From Natrarchaeobius oligotrophus (GTDB taxonomy: Archaea > Halobacteriota > Halobacteria > Halobacteriales > Natrialbaceae): a DNA stretch of 64,000 nucleotides. Position numbers and translations under genes: made by a program. The stretch lies in the NCBI RefSeq assembly GCF_003841465.1, contig NZ_REFZ01000012.1, forward strand, positions 48,325 through 112,324, in the 5' to 3' direction. Positions 24,337 through 31,762 of the stretch are shown one piece after another. A model generated the notes under the pieces. That model did not search any database. It was not told the origin of the DNA and saw only the letters and a list, made by a program, of their open reading frames with translations. Position 1 is the first letter of the stretch. Every line of letters begins with the position of its first letter.

Positions 24337-24993
24337 TCACACGAGTCGAAACAGTCCCGCGAGGAAAAACAGCAACAAGAGGACGGGGCCCACCCTGAGC
24401 GCGACGTTTCGCATCGGCAACAGCCGCGCCTTGTTCGACCAGTTGACGAACGAACTTCCGACCAGGACGGGGCCGAAGAGGTCCCGTCGACGAAGCGGCT
24501 CCGACGACGCGACGAGGTCGTGGGCCCACTCGAGGAACGGCTTCAGATCCGGATGATCGCTGTGTGCACGCGTCATCTCGAGGCCGAGTTCGACGTTGTA
24601 CTCGAAGGCGACCTGCGTGATGTTCGCGGAGCCGATGATGCACGTCGGCTCCGGTCCGTCTCGAAGGTACAGTTTCGCGTGGAGTCCCCGCGGTTGCTTG
24701 TAGAGGCGCACCCGATCGCAGTCGTCGAGTCCCCAGAGATCGTGGGCGATTCGCGCCGAAAACTGGTCGGAGGCGGGGCCGACGATCACCACCAGCTTGT
24801 TCTCGCGCGATCGCTCGAGAAACGAGACGACGTCGTTCCGAATCGAGAGGTACCCCTGGTAGGTGAAGTAGCCGCTGACGACGTAGATCGTTCCGTCGCC
24901 CGCGAACAACTCGGAGAGAGCCTCCTGGAACGGCCGCTCGGAGTCGGTCGTCCCTACCAGTTCGACCGTCGATTCGCCGGCGATCTCGTTCAT
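24337..24993 (-). CDS. PLD-family phosphodiesterase-like protein with C-terminal membrane anchor
   Basis: A 218-residue protein with a single HKD motif: H105 and K107 in HAKLYLRDG, followed by CIIGSANITQVAF. This is the pattern of nuclease-type phospholipase D enzymes, which dimerise to form an active site. Residues 30-72 (IYVVSGYFTYQGY, LVVIVGP) complete the fold. The last 22 residues, VALRVGPVLLLLFFLAGLF, form a single transmembrane helix, so the catalytic part would be tethered to the membrane. A TTCAATATC TATA box lies about 26 bp before the ATG at 24993. A role in nucleic-acid cleavage or lipid metabolism cannot be distinguished. Confidence 0.78.
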   Translation of the reverse strand: MNEIAGESTVELVGTTDSERPFQEALSELFAGDGTIYVVSGYFTYQGYLSIRNDVVSFLERSRENKLVVIVGPASDQFSARIAHDLWGLDDCDRVRLYKQPRGLHAKLYLRDGPEPTCIIGSANITQVAFEYNVELGLEMTRAHSDHPDLKPFLEWAHDLVASSEPLRRRDLFGPVLVGSSFVNWSNKARLLPMRNVALRVGPVLLLLFFLAGLFRLV

Positions 24994-25012
24994 TATTCCA
25001 CCTCTGCCGGGG

Positions 25013-25025
25013 AAGATATTGAATG
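25013..25025 (-). promoter_or_regulatory. TATA box of the PLD-like gene
   Basis: The minus strand reads TCATTCAATATCT, centred about 26 bp before the start at 24993. Confidence 0.5.
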
Positions 25026-25073
25026 ACGCGTGTTTCGTTCGGCCGACACCGCGCGTCCTCCCGCGAGGGACGG

Positions 25074-25853
25074 TCAGCGTCCCGTTTCGAGGACGATCGG
25101 CCGGTGATCCGAAAGCTGGACGTCGAGCACGTCGCATCGTCCGATCTCGATGGACGGCGAACAGAGAAACAGATCGAGCGCGCGGGAGTCGACGAACAGG
25201 TCGTCGAGCGGCCGCGGCGGCACGGTGTCGCCCGGGATCCGCGTCTCGAGTCCCGTCCGGTCGGCGAACGCGGTCAGCTCGTCGGTTCCGCCGTAGGTGT
25301 TGAAGTCCCCGGTCACGACGACGTCGCGTCCGTCGGCTCGTCTGTCGACGAGGTCGGCCAGCTGGCGGAGCTGACGCCTCCTGCTTCGGGCACCGAGCGA
25401 GAGGTGGACCGTGAACAACACCGTGTCGACGGCGGCGTCCGCCTCGATGACCAGTCGTTTTCGTCCGGCCGACAGATAGTGCGTGGTCGTCGGACGATCC
25501 GTTCGCGAGAGCACGGCGTTTCCGAGGTGGCCGAAAAACGGGACCGACTCGACGATTCCGCCGTCGCCGTACTTGTTCGCCACGTCGCCGCGATAGGAGA
25601 GTCCACGGTCTCGAAGCGACTCGAGGAGCGTCCGGAACTGTCCGCCGGTGACCGTCCGGTGAGAGCCGCGATCGACCTCGAGGAGCGAGACGACGTCGGG
25701 GCGTTCGCGCTCGATTACCGACACGAGCCGCTCGAGCGACCGGCGTTCGACCTCACCGTCGCCGAGGATCGAGCCGATCGGCGGTGGAACGTATCCGCCG
25801 AGGACGTTCCGGTATCCGAGCAGGTAGCCGGCGTTACAGGTGAGAATCTTCAT
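25074..25853 (-). CDS. Endonuclease/exonuclease/phosphatase (EEP) family protein
   Basis: A 259-residue metal-dependent phosphoesterase. The EEP signature is complete: N7 in ILTCNAG, E58 in VVSLLEVDRG, the catalytic VVVTGDFNTYGG (Asp/Asn) and the terminal DVQLSDHRPIVLE (Asp-His). There is no signal peptide, so the substrate is probably cytosolic nucleic acid or a phospho-compound. A CTTTATAGC TATA-like element near 25904-25911 implies a leader of about 25 nt. It precedes the PLD-like gene by 80 bp on the same strand; both could act on phosphodiesters, but each seems to have its own promoter. Confidence 0.85.
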   Translation of the reverse strand: MKILTCNAGYLLGYRNVLGGYVPPPIGSILGDGEVERRSLERLVSVIERERPDVVSLLEVDRGSHRTVTGGQFRTLLESLRDRGLSYRGDVANKYGDGGIVESVPFFGHLGNAVLSRTDRPTTTHYLSAGRKRLVIEADAAVDTVLFTVHLSLGARSRRRQLRQLADLVDRRADGRDVVVTGDFNTYGGTDELTAFADRTGLETRIPGDTVPPRPLDDLFVDSRALDLFLCSPSIEIGRCDVLDVQLSDHRPIVLETGR

Positions 25854-26038
25854 GAGGAGCGGCTCGATCGGGGACTCGTTGAGGGTACTGAGGGGTTACC
25901 GGCTATAAAGATTCTGCTGCCGTGAGTGATGGCAGACTGAACGATCGGCCGCGTTCTCGGATCGGGAGCGGCCCCCGACTCGATCGAGTCGAGCGTCGAT
26001 CGGACCGGAATCGAGGCGGAACGCGACGCCCCGAAAAT

Positions 26039-26060
26039 CGACCCCGTGGTTAAGGGGTCG
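26039..26060 (+). promoter_or_regulatory. Inverted repeat over the promoter of the 26079 gene
   Basis: CGACCCC-GTGGTTAA-GGGGTCG is a perfect 7-bp inverted repeat whose 8-nt centre includes the TATA-like GGTTAAG, about 27 bp before the ATG at 26079. Its position suits a repressor operator. Confidence 0.5.
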
Positions 26061-26078
26061 CACGACCATCGAAGAAGT

Positions 26079-26468
26079 ATGGCCACAGGCCTCCTCACGT
26101 CGGAGCAAGCAGAACGGATCGAAACGACCTGTCGAACGGCGATCGGAGACAGCCTCCGGTCGATCACCTACTTCACGCGCGACGACTACGAGCAAGTTTA
26201 CCTCCGTGACGACCTGGAGCGCGACGCCGACCTCTCGACGTTCATCGGCCACGAGTGGCGCGGATTCAAGACCGCTCAGACCGCCTACGAGGGGACCGAA
26301 TTGGGCGATTACAACTACACGATACGCGTCTTCGACAACGGCTTTCTGATCCGCGTGACGACCGACCGCGAGGGCGTCTTCGTCACGACGGACGGACTGA
26401 CGGTCAAAGACTTCGAGGAAGTCGCGACGGCGCTCAACTCGTTTCTCGGAGAACGCGAGGTCCGTTAA
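26079..26468 (+). CDS. Conserved small haloarchaeal protein (DUF7522-like)
   Basis: A 129-residue soluble protein. It combines an N-terminal helical part (QAERIETTCRTAIGDSLRSI), YFTRDDYEQVYLRDDLERDAD, and a C-terminal beta-hairpin plus helix (NYTIRVFDNGFLIRVTTDREGVFVTTD, FEEVATALNSFLGE). I recall a haloarchaeal family with this layout (DUF7522) without known function; it resembles small signal-output or binding modules. Start 26079 (MATGLLTSEQ) is preferred over the ATG at 26046 because the inverted repeat and TATA lie between them. Confidence 0.7.
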   Translation: MATGLLTSEQAERIETTCRTAIGDSLRSITYFTRDDYEQVYLRDDLERDADLSTFIGHEWRGFKTAQTAYEGTELGDYNYTIRVFDNGFLIRVTTDREGVFVTTDGLTVKDFEEVATALNSFLGEREVR

Positions 26469-26662
26469 CGACGCTCGTCGGAGTCAGGCTCACACTCCCG
26501 GGCCCGCTCTCGATTTCGCGGTCGATCGCAGGAATCGTCGCGACTCGGCCCGGAAAGTCGACTCGAGCCCGAGCCGATCGGCAGTCCGGAGCCGAGTTCA
26601 CCGTCGATTCCAAGGAGACGAGCGAAGCGCCGACGTTCGGCGGCGTGTCTGTCGAGGGACAT
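26465..26662 (-). CDS. Possible small basic protein (weak candidate)
   Basis: A 65-residue frame starting MSLDRHAAERRRFARLL, Arg/Ser-rich, with its stop overlapping that of the convergent 26079 gene by two bases. A GTATAACTAC TATA-like element lies about 32 bp before its ATG. Third-position GC looks lower than in neighbouring genes. It lies in the 367-bp interval 26469-26835, which otherwise contains only the promoter of the 26836 gene (CCTTTTTCG, about 27 bp upstream). I cannot assign a family, and the frame may be fortuitous. Confidence 0.3.
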   Translation of the reverse strand: MSLDRHAAERRRFARLLGIDGELGSGLPIGSGSSRLSGPSRDDSCDRPRNRERARECEPDSDERR

Positions 26663-26835
26663 GCCAGCGAGAAACGTCGATATCCGTTGTAGTTATACGC
26701 GACGTTTGCGCCGGAAACGACCGGCTACCGCCGCGAAACGGTTACGTTCCTCACACTCGAGCGATGCTCGCTGCTCGATTGGCGGCGGTCGACGGGACGC
26801 AACATCCTTTTTCGCACCGCCCGTACCGTCGCCCG

Positions 26836-27363
26836 ATGAGCGAGATTCCGGCTTCCGTCGAACGCGAACTCGAGGCCCACGAGGCGTTCGAACCGACCGC
26901 CGACGGATACGAACTCACGACGACCGTCTTCGACGCGACCGTCACGGCGAGCGAGGCCGAAGGCGAGCGGGACGGCCGGTTCACGGCCACCGTGGTCCTT
27001 CCGACGCTCGACGCCGCGGTCGCGGACGAGGCGGTCGCGTCGGTCGTCGAAGACGGCTGGTTCGAGACGCTCGAGCGGCGACTCGCGGACGTCTTCACCG
27101 TTGCACACACCGACACGCACGACGAACCGATCGTCGAACGGGACGCGACCGACGTCACGGTGACGCTCGGATACGTCGCCTGGAACGCCCGCGAGGGCGT
27201 CGAGGACGCGAAAGCGCTCGTCGAGTACGTCGAGGGAACCTTCGCCCAGGGGATCGTTCCGGGCTACGAGTACCGCGGCGCGGCGGCGACGCTGCTCGAG
27301 AACGCCCAGAGCCGCGGCCAGTCCGCGAGCGAGGACGGGGGTCGCGGCGGAATGCCGATGTAG
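26836..27363 (+). CDS. Conserved haloarchaeal protein (DUF5813-like)
   Basis: A 175-residue acidic protein. Repeated beta-strand segments (YELTTTVFDATVTA, RFTATVVLPTLDAA, DVTVTLGYVAWN) and helices (VEDGWFETLERRLADVF, VEDAKALVEYVEGTF) give an alpha/beta domain that I associate with the haloarchaeal DUF5813 family. The end is Gly/Ser/Glu-rich and probably disordered. Function is unknown. It is widespread in the class, suggesting a core role. Confidence 0.7.
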   Translation: MSEIPASVERELEAHEAFEPTADGYELTTTVFDATVTASEAEGERDGRFTATVVLPTLDAAVADEAVASVVEDGWFETLERRLADVFTVAHTDTHDEPIVERDATDVTVTLGYVAWNAREGVEDAKALVEYVEGTFAQGIVPGYEYRGAAATLLENAQSRGQSASEDGGRGGMPM

Positions 27364-27498
27364 TCGACGCTCGTTCGGCCGTGGTGGTCGCGAGCGCACC
27401 TCGAGAGCTCGAGTCCAGCGCGACGGGAACGCAGGAGAGACGCACCGGTTCGGCTCACCGTCTCGAGAGACGCTGTGATCGGATACCGCCGCGACGGA

Positions 27499-27729
27499 TC
27501 AGTCCATCGCGATGTACGTCTTCGTGTCCGTTACGCCGTCGAGTCCCTGCACGTTCGAGGAGACCGCCTCGAGAATGTCGTACATCTCGTCGGCGTGGAC
27601 CTCCGCGATGATGTCGTAGTTGCCCGCGACGATGTGCGCGCTGGCAACTCGCTCGAGCGCTCTGATCTCCGAGAGCAGATCTTCGGACTTCCCGGCGGCG
27701 GTTTTCACCATAATGAACGCGTGAACCAT
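27499..27729 (-). CDS. Stand-alone Lrp/AsnC ligand-binding (RAM) domain protein 1
   Basis: A 76-residue protein made only of the alpha/beta sandwich RAM domain: MVHAFIMVKTAAGKSEDLLSEI, then VASAHIVAGNYDIIAEV and GVTDTKTYIAMD. It has no DNA-binding part. The near-duplicate at 28544 shares VESAHIVAGDVDIIAKA and TQTYIAMD. The two flank a trkA gene, an arrangement I recall as recurrent in haloarchaea. It probably binds an amino acid or nucleotide and modulates a partner; here the Trk/Ktr potassium system is the obvious candidate (inference). Confidence 0.85.
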   Translation of the reverse strand: MVHAFIMVKTAAGKSEDLLSEIRALERVASAHIVAGNYDIIAEVHADEMYDILEAVSSNVQGLDGVTDTKTYIAMD

Positions 27730-27737
27730 CAGTTGCT

Positions 27738-27796
27738 GGTGTGGTACTCCCTATCACGACTAAAGCCTTTGCCTACCGTCAGCATGGGGTGTGGTA
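27738..27796 (+). promoter_or_regulatory. Paired GGTGTGGTA motifs between divergent promoters
   Basis: GGTGTGGTA occurs at 27738-27746 and again at 27788-27796, 50 bp apart on the same strand, within the 110-bp gap between the divergent RAM gene and trkA. The second copy is 11 bp before the CTTATTG TATA-like box of trkA (about 28 bp before its ATG). The spacing, close to five helical turns, fits cooperative binding of a regulator. Confidence 0.4.
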
Positions 27797-27839
27797 AAGA
27801 GGGACAACCTTATTGACAGCGGCGAGCGTATCGCTCCCC

Positions 27840-28544
27840 ATGCGGTTCGTAATTATCGGCGCGGGACGGGTCGGACTGCGGACGGCACGCGTCTTGCGCG
27901 ATGAGGGCCACGAGGTGACGCTGATCGAGCGCGAGGAGGGCAAGATCCGACGCGCCCGCACGCAGGAGTTTTCCGTCGTGGAGGGCGACGGCTCCCGGGA
28001 GACCGTCCTCGAGGAGGCCGGGATTGCGAACACCGACGTCCTGGGTGCACTGACGGGCGATCTGAACGTCAACTTCACCGCCTGTATGATCGCCAAACAC
28101 CACGGCTGTCGAACCGTCATGCGCATCGACGAGGCCTACCGCGAGGAGATCTATCGCAAGTACGCAAACGAGGTCGACGAGATCATTTACCCCGAACGGC
28201 TGGGCGCGATCGGCGCGAAAAACGCCCTGCTGGGCGGGACGATCCGCGCGGTCGCCGACGTCGCACCCAGCCTGCAGATCGTCGAACTCACCGTCACCGA
28301 CGAGGCTCCGGTCAACGGCTACACGATCAGCGAACTGGAACTCCCCGCCGATGCGACCGTGCTCGCGTTCGGAAAGCGCGATCGGGAGCTCGCCATCCCC
28401 TCCGAGGACGAATCCCTCGAGGTCGGCGACAGACTCGTGGTTCTGGCGGACTTCGAGGTGTTGAGCGAGGTCAGACAGTTGCTCGTCGGAGAGAGTGCGA
28501 ACCAGGAGACCGCGACTGCCGGCAGAACCGGAGGTGTCAACTGA
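27840..28544 (+). CDS. trkA: Potassium-uptake regulatory subunit TrkA
   Basis: A 234-residue cytosolic regulator of Trk/Ktr K+ uptake. The RCK_N Rossmann domain starts at once with MRFVIIGAGRVGLRTARVL (GxGxxG at 7-12), with the second acidic strand end EVTLIEREEGK, and ends about residue 120. RCK_C (about 140-220) has LQIVELTVTDEAPVNGYTI and DRLVVLADFEVLSE. The ATG at 27840 is preferred over one at 27813 on the basis of the Rossmann start. It overlaps the downstream RAM gene by one base (TGATG), so the two are translationally coupled. No trkH pore gene is in the window; a channel with its own RCK domain is at 44494. Confidence 0.9.
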   Translation: MRFVIIGAGRVGLRTARVLRDEGHEVTLIEREEGKIRRARTQEFSVVEGDGSRETVLEEAGIANTDVLGALTGDLNVNFTACMIAKHHGCRTVMRIDEAYREEIYRKYANEVDEIIYPERLGAIGAKNALLGGTIRAVADVAPSLQIVELTVTDEAPVNGYTISELELPADATVLAFGKRDRELAIPSEDESLEVGDRLVVLADFEVLSEVRQLLVGESANQETATAGRTGGVN

Positions 28545-28774
28545 TGGTCACAGCATACGTCATGATCAAAGCGAACACGGGCGAGGCGGATCGACTGCGA
28601 GACGAAATTCGGGCGATCGACGGCGTCGAATCGGCACACATCGTCGCGGGTGACGTCGACATCATCGCGAAAGCACAGGTCGAGACGCCCGCCGAAGTGA
28701 AAGACATCGCCGCGACTCGGATTCAGGGAATCGACGGGATCGAAGGAACGCAGACGTACATCGCGATGGATTGA
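28544..28774 (+). CDS. Stand-alone Lrp/AsnC ligand-binding (RAM) domain protein 2
   Basis: A 76-residue RAM domain, paralogous to the 27499 gene: same length, with the shared VESAHIVAGDVDIIAKAQV core and the C-terminal TQTYIAMD. Its ATG overlaps the trkA stop. The central loop (ETPAEVKDIAATRIQGIDG) differs from copy 1 (ADEMYDILEAVSSNVQGLDG), so the two may bind different ligands or form heteromers. Translational coupling to trkA strongly suggests that it works with that protein. Confidence 0.86.
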   Translation: MVTAYVMIKANTGEADRLRDEIRAIDGVESAHIVAGDVDIIAKAQVETPAEVKDIAATRIQGIDGIEGTQTYIAMD

Positions 28775-28793
28775 GACGGATCGCTGCAACGGG

Positions 28794-28850
28794 TTAACGG
28801 CGCAACTGCGGATTAACGGCGCAACCACGAGTTACCGGCGCAACTGCGGG
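28794..28850 (+). repeat. Three 19-bp tandem repeats
   Basis: Three consecutive 19-mers begin TTAACGGCGCAACTGCGGA, TTAACGGCGCAACCACGAG and TTACCGGCGCAACTGCGGG. They are followed by a partial inverted echo (GGGGTTGCGCCGG). The array lies 20 bp after the second RAM gene, in the 140-bp gap before the convergent E1-alpha gene. Confidence 0.75.
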
Positions 28851-28914
28851 ATGCCGGGGTTGCGCCGGCTACGACGTACAGCGGTTCGTGCGAGGTCGCA
28901 CGAGCCACCGGCGA

Positions 28915-29964
28915 TCAACGACCCGTCTCGAGGTCGTCCGGCTCGCGTCGCTCGAGGAACTCCTGGAGCCACTCCCGCTGGGCCGAAATCCGCGGCGGAC
29001 GGTCGGCGAAAACCGAATCGAAGACGGCCGTCGGACCCGGCTCAGGTGACGAGTCGGCCGTCTCGATCGCGGTTTCGATCTCGGCTTCGGCGTCGGCGCG
29101 GATCGACTCGGCGAGGTCGTCCGCGAGAACGTCGTGCTCGCGGAGCATGCGCTCGAAGCGCTCGAGCGGGTCCGCCGTTCGCCACGCCGGGAGATCCTCG
29201 TCGGTCCGGTAGCGGGACGGGTCGTCGCTGGTCGTGTGCGGTCCCTGCCGGTAGGTCAGGCTCTCGACGAGGATCGGATCGCCGGCGCGGGCCGACTCGA
29301 GGGCGTCCGAGACGACCTCGTAGGTGGCGATCGGATCGTTGCCGTCGACGCGAACGCCCTCGAAGCCGTAGGCCGTCGCCTTCTGTGCGATCGTCTCGCT
29401 GGCGGTCTGTCGCGGTCGCGGCGTCGAAATCGCCCAGCGGTTGTTCTCGCAGAAGAAGACGACCGGCGCGTCGAAGACGCCCGCGAAGGTGAGCGCCTCG
29501 TGGAAGTCGCCCTCCGAGGTCGCCCCGTCGCCGAAGTAACAGCAGACGGCGTCCGATCCGTCCCCGCGAGCGGCGGCCATCCCCAGTCCGACCGCGTGTG
29601 GAAGCTGCGATGCGATCGAGATCGCCTGCGGGAAGACGTTCGACTCGCGTCCCGAGGCGAACTCGGGACGGCCCCGACGAAACAGCAGGATATCCGCCAT
29701 GGGAACCCCACGGACGAGTTGCATCGCGTTCGACCGGTAGGTCGGGACGAGCCAGTCCGATCCGGCGAGCGCGTGGGCCGCGCCGACCTGTGACGCCTCC
29801 TGGCCGCGAAACGGGGGGTAGCCGCTCATCCACCCCCGGCGCTGGAGCGAGACCGCGCGCTCGTCGAACAGCCGCGATCGCACCATGTCCTCGTAGAGTT
29901 CGAGAGCGAGGTCGCTCGAGACGCGAGTCTCCGCCAGCGGACGTTCGCCGATGGCGCGGTGCAT
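28915..29964 (-). CDS. Thiamine-diphosphate dehydrogenase E1 component, alpha subunit (solitary)
   Basis: A 349-residue E1-alpha protein of the pyruvate/branched-chain 2-oxoacid dehydrogenase type. The ThDP/Mg2+ motif is GDGATSEGDFHEAL at about 145-158 with a closing FCENNRWAIS. The entry RMRxxDER-like MVRSRLFDERAVSLQRRG and the phospho-loop region TYRQGPHTTSDDPSRYR are also present. A partner E1-beta, lipoyl E2 and E3 would be expected in an operon, but none is adjacent, so it either works with subunits encoded elsewhere or has another role. The weakly conserved C-terminal 50 residues are acidic. Substrate is unknown. Confidence 0.88.
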   Translation of the reverse strand: MHRAIGERPLAETRVSSDLALELYEDMVRSRLFDERAVSLQRRGWMSGYPPFRGQEASQVGAAHALAGSDWLVPTYRSNAMQLVRGVPMADILLFRRGRPEFASGRESNVFPQAISIASQLPHAVGLGMAAARGDGSDAVCCYFGDGATSEGDFHEALTFAGVFDAPVVFFCENNRWAISTPRPRQTASETIAQKATAYGFEGVRVDGNDPIATYEVVSDALESARAGDPILVESLTYRQGPHTTSDDPSRYRTDEDLPAWRTADPLERFERMLREHDVLADDLAESIRADAEAEIETAIETADSSPEPGPTAVFDSVFADRPPRISAQREWLQEFLERREPDDLETGR

Positions 29965-30109
29965 AGCGAACCATCAGTACGGAGACGCAAGTCGGTTGCC
30001 CCGGCCGTCGCGGGTAGCCGGCCGTTCGTCGCGAGTCCCCGTCCGTATCCGGTCGCGGCGGGTAGCTGTCGGTACTAACCGCGGTCGATTCCGGCCGGTT
30101 GCCGGCGTT

Positions 30110-30733
30110 CTAGTCGTGGGCCTCGGAGGTCGCGTCGGCCAGCACGTCCGTCACGCGCTCGAGGACCGCGTCGGGTTCCCGCGTCGCGTCGACGCGAACG
30201 AATCGGTTCGGCTCGCGTTCGATCAACCGCTCGTAATTTTCCCGGACCGACGCGAGGTACTCGGCGCGTTCGAACTTGTTCGTCGTACCGGCGCGAGTCG
30301 CGGCCGTTTCGGGGTCGAGATCGAGGTAGATCGTCAGATCCGGCGAGATCGAGAACGGCTCGTGGATCTCGACGACGTACTCGAGCGGGTCGGCGGGCCG
30401 GCGAGTGCCCGCCTCCTTCGCTCCCGTCTCGGCGGCGAGCGTGGCACCTTGGTACGCAAAGCGCGAATCCGAGTAGCGGTCAGAGACGACGAGGTCGCCA
30501 CGCTCGAGCGCCGGCGCGACGACTCGGGAGAGGTGATCCGCGTGATCGGCGGTGTACAGAAAGAGCTCCGCGAGCGGGTCCGCCTCGTCGTCGTCAATCG
30601 AACGATAGACGGCGTCGCCGTACCACGAGTTCGTCGGTTCCCGCGTGAACGTCGCCTCGGGGTAGACGTCGCGAAGCGCCTCCCACACCGTCGTCTTCCC
30701 GCTTCCGTCCAGCCCCTCGAGCGTGATCAGCAT
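30110..30733 (-). CDS. tmk: Thymidylate kinase
   Basis: A 207-residue dTMP kinase. P-loop GLDGSGKT is at residues 7-14, directly after the first strand MLITLE. The DRx motif is in [29 protein letters not shown] contains the dTMP-binding REP block, and [15 protein letters not shown] precedes the lid. The start at 30733 puts the P-loop at its normal position. A palindromic ATACATGTAT about 27 bp upstream contains the likely TATA box. It makes dTDP for DNA synthesis. Confidence 0.92.
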   Translation of the reverse strand: MLITLEGLDGSGKTTVWEALRDVYPEATFTREPTNSWYGDAVYRSIDDDEADPLAELFLYTADHADHLSRVVAPALERGDLVVSDRYSDSRFAYQGATLAAETGAKEAGTRRPADPLEYVVEIHEPFSISPDLTIYLDLDPETAATRAGTTNKFERAEYLASVRENYERLIEREPNRFVRVDATREPDAVLERVTDVLADATSEAHD

Positions 30734-30837
30734 GCTCTCACCTCGAAGACGCGAATACATGTATCGTTCGACGTTCGCCGCTCGAGGGAGGATCCCAGGG
30801 CGTTCAGATCCCGCGGCGCGAGACGTCGGTAACCGCG

Positions 30838-30850
30838 TATTTATTTATCG
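30838..30850 (+). promoter_or_regulatory. TATA box of the NDUFA9-like gene
   Basis: TATTTATTTATCG is centred about 28 bp before the ATG at 30872; a strong leaderless promoter. Confidence 0.7.
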
Positions 30851-30871
30851 CTCCGGAGTCATCTTTCGGGT

Positions 30872-31762
30872 ATGAAGATCCTCGTCGCCGGCGGTACCGG
30901 CTTCATCGGCACGAACCTGTGTGCTGAGCTGATCGAACGCGGCCACGAGGTAACGGCGCTGTCCCGGAATCCGGACGGTGACGACCTGCCCGACGGCGTC
31001 GGACTGGCGGTAGGCGACGTCGCCGCCTTCGATTCGATCGTCGATCCCGTGGCGGACCACGACACCGTCGTCAACCTGGTCTCGCTGTCGCCGCTGTATC
31101 AGCCCCGCGGCGGGGCAGACCACGAGACCGTCCACCTTCGGGGAACCGAGAACCTCGTTCGTGCCGCCGAAGAGCACGGCGTCGATCGCTTCGTCCAGAT
31201 GAGCGCGCTCGACGCCGATTCGAACGCGAAGACGGCGTTTCTGCGCGCGAAGGGGCGGGCCGAGACGGTGGTCAGAGAGTCGTCGCTCGCGTGGACGATC
31301 TTCCGGCCGTCGGTCGTCTTCGGCGAGGGTGACGAGTTCGTCGGCTTCACCAAGACGGTGACGACGCCGTACGTGACCGGGCTGCCGGCGGGCGGACGGA
31401 CGCGATTTCAGCCGATCTGGGTGCACGACCTCGTCTCGATGCTGGCCGACGCCCTCGAGGACGACGTCCACGTCGGCGAGGTGTACGAAGTGGCCGGTCC
31501 GGAGGTGCTCACGCTCGCGGACGTGACCGAACTCGCCCACGAAGCCGACGGCAGGCCCGTGACCGTGCTTCCGGTGCCGATGGCGCTCGCGAAACTCGGG
31601 CTCGCCGCGGCGGGACCGCTCCCGTTCGTTCCCTTCGGCCCGGACCAGGCGCGATCGCTCGAGATCGACAACACCGTCCGGGAGAACGACGTCGCGGCGT
31701 TCGGCGTCGACGAGGACGAACTGCGACGGCTCGGTTCGTACCTCACGTCGGACGGCGCGTGA
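30872..31762 (+). CDS. NAD(P)-binding atypical SDR (NDUFA9-like) protein
   Basis: A 296-residue extended/atypical short-chain dehydrogenase. The nucleotide-binding motif is GGTGFIGT at 7-14 (MKILVAGGTGFIGTNLCAEL). The acidic end of strand 2 is replaced by LSRNP, favouring NADP(H). The catalytic Tyr-x-x-x-Lys is replaced by FLRAKGRAE. FRPSVVFGEGDEF and QPIWVHDLVSML are standard for the complex-I NDUFA9-like group. In archaea these proteins are thought to be lipid- or quinone-related reductases or chaperones. It is divergent from tmk. Confidence 0.83.
   Translation: MKILVAGGTGFIGTNLCAELIERGHEVTALSRNPDGDDLPDGVGLAVGDVAAFDSIVDPVADHDTVVNLVSLSPLYQPRGGADHETVHLRGTENLVRAAEEHGVDRFVQMSALDADSNAKTAFLRAKGRAETVVRESSLAWTIFRPSVVFGEGDEFVGFTKTVTTPYVTGLPAGGRTRFQPIWVHDLVSMLADALEDDVHVGEVYEVAGPEVLTLADVTELAHEADGRPVTVLPVPMALAKLGLAAAGPLPFVPFGPDQARSLEIDNTVRENDVAAFGVDEDELRRLGSYLTSDGA

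Noticed and set aside
26764..26835. N-terminal extension of the DUF5813-like protein from the ATG at 26764
   Set aside because: The CCTTTTTCG TATA-like element lies inside the extension, about 27 bp before the ATG at 26836, so the shorter start is favoured.
28794..28850. CRISPR-like array
   Set aside because: Units are contiguous 19-mers with no unique spacers and there are no cas genes nearby.
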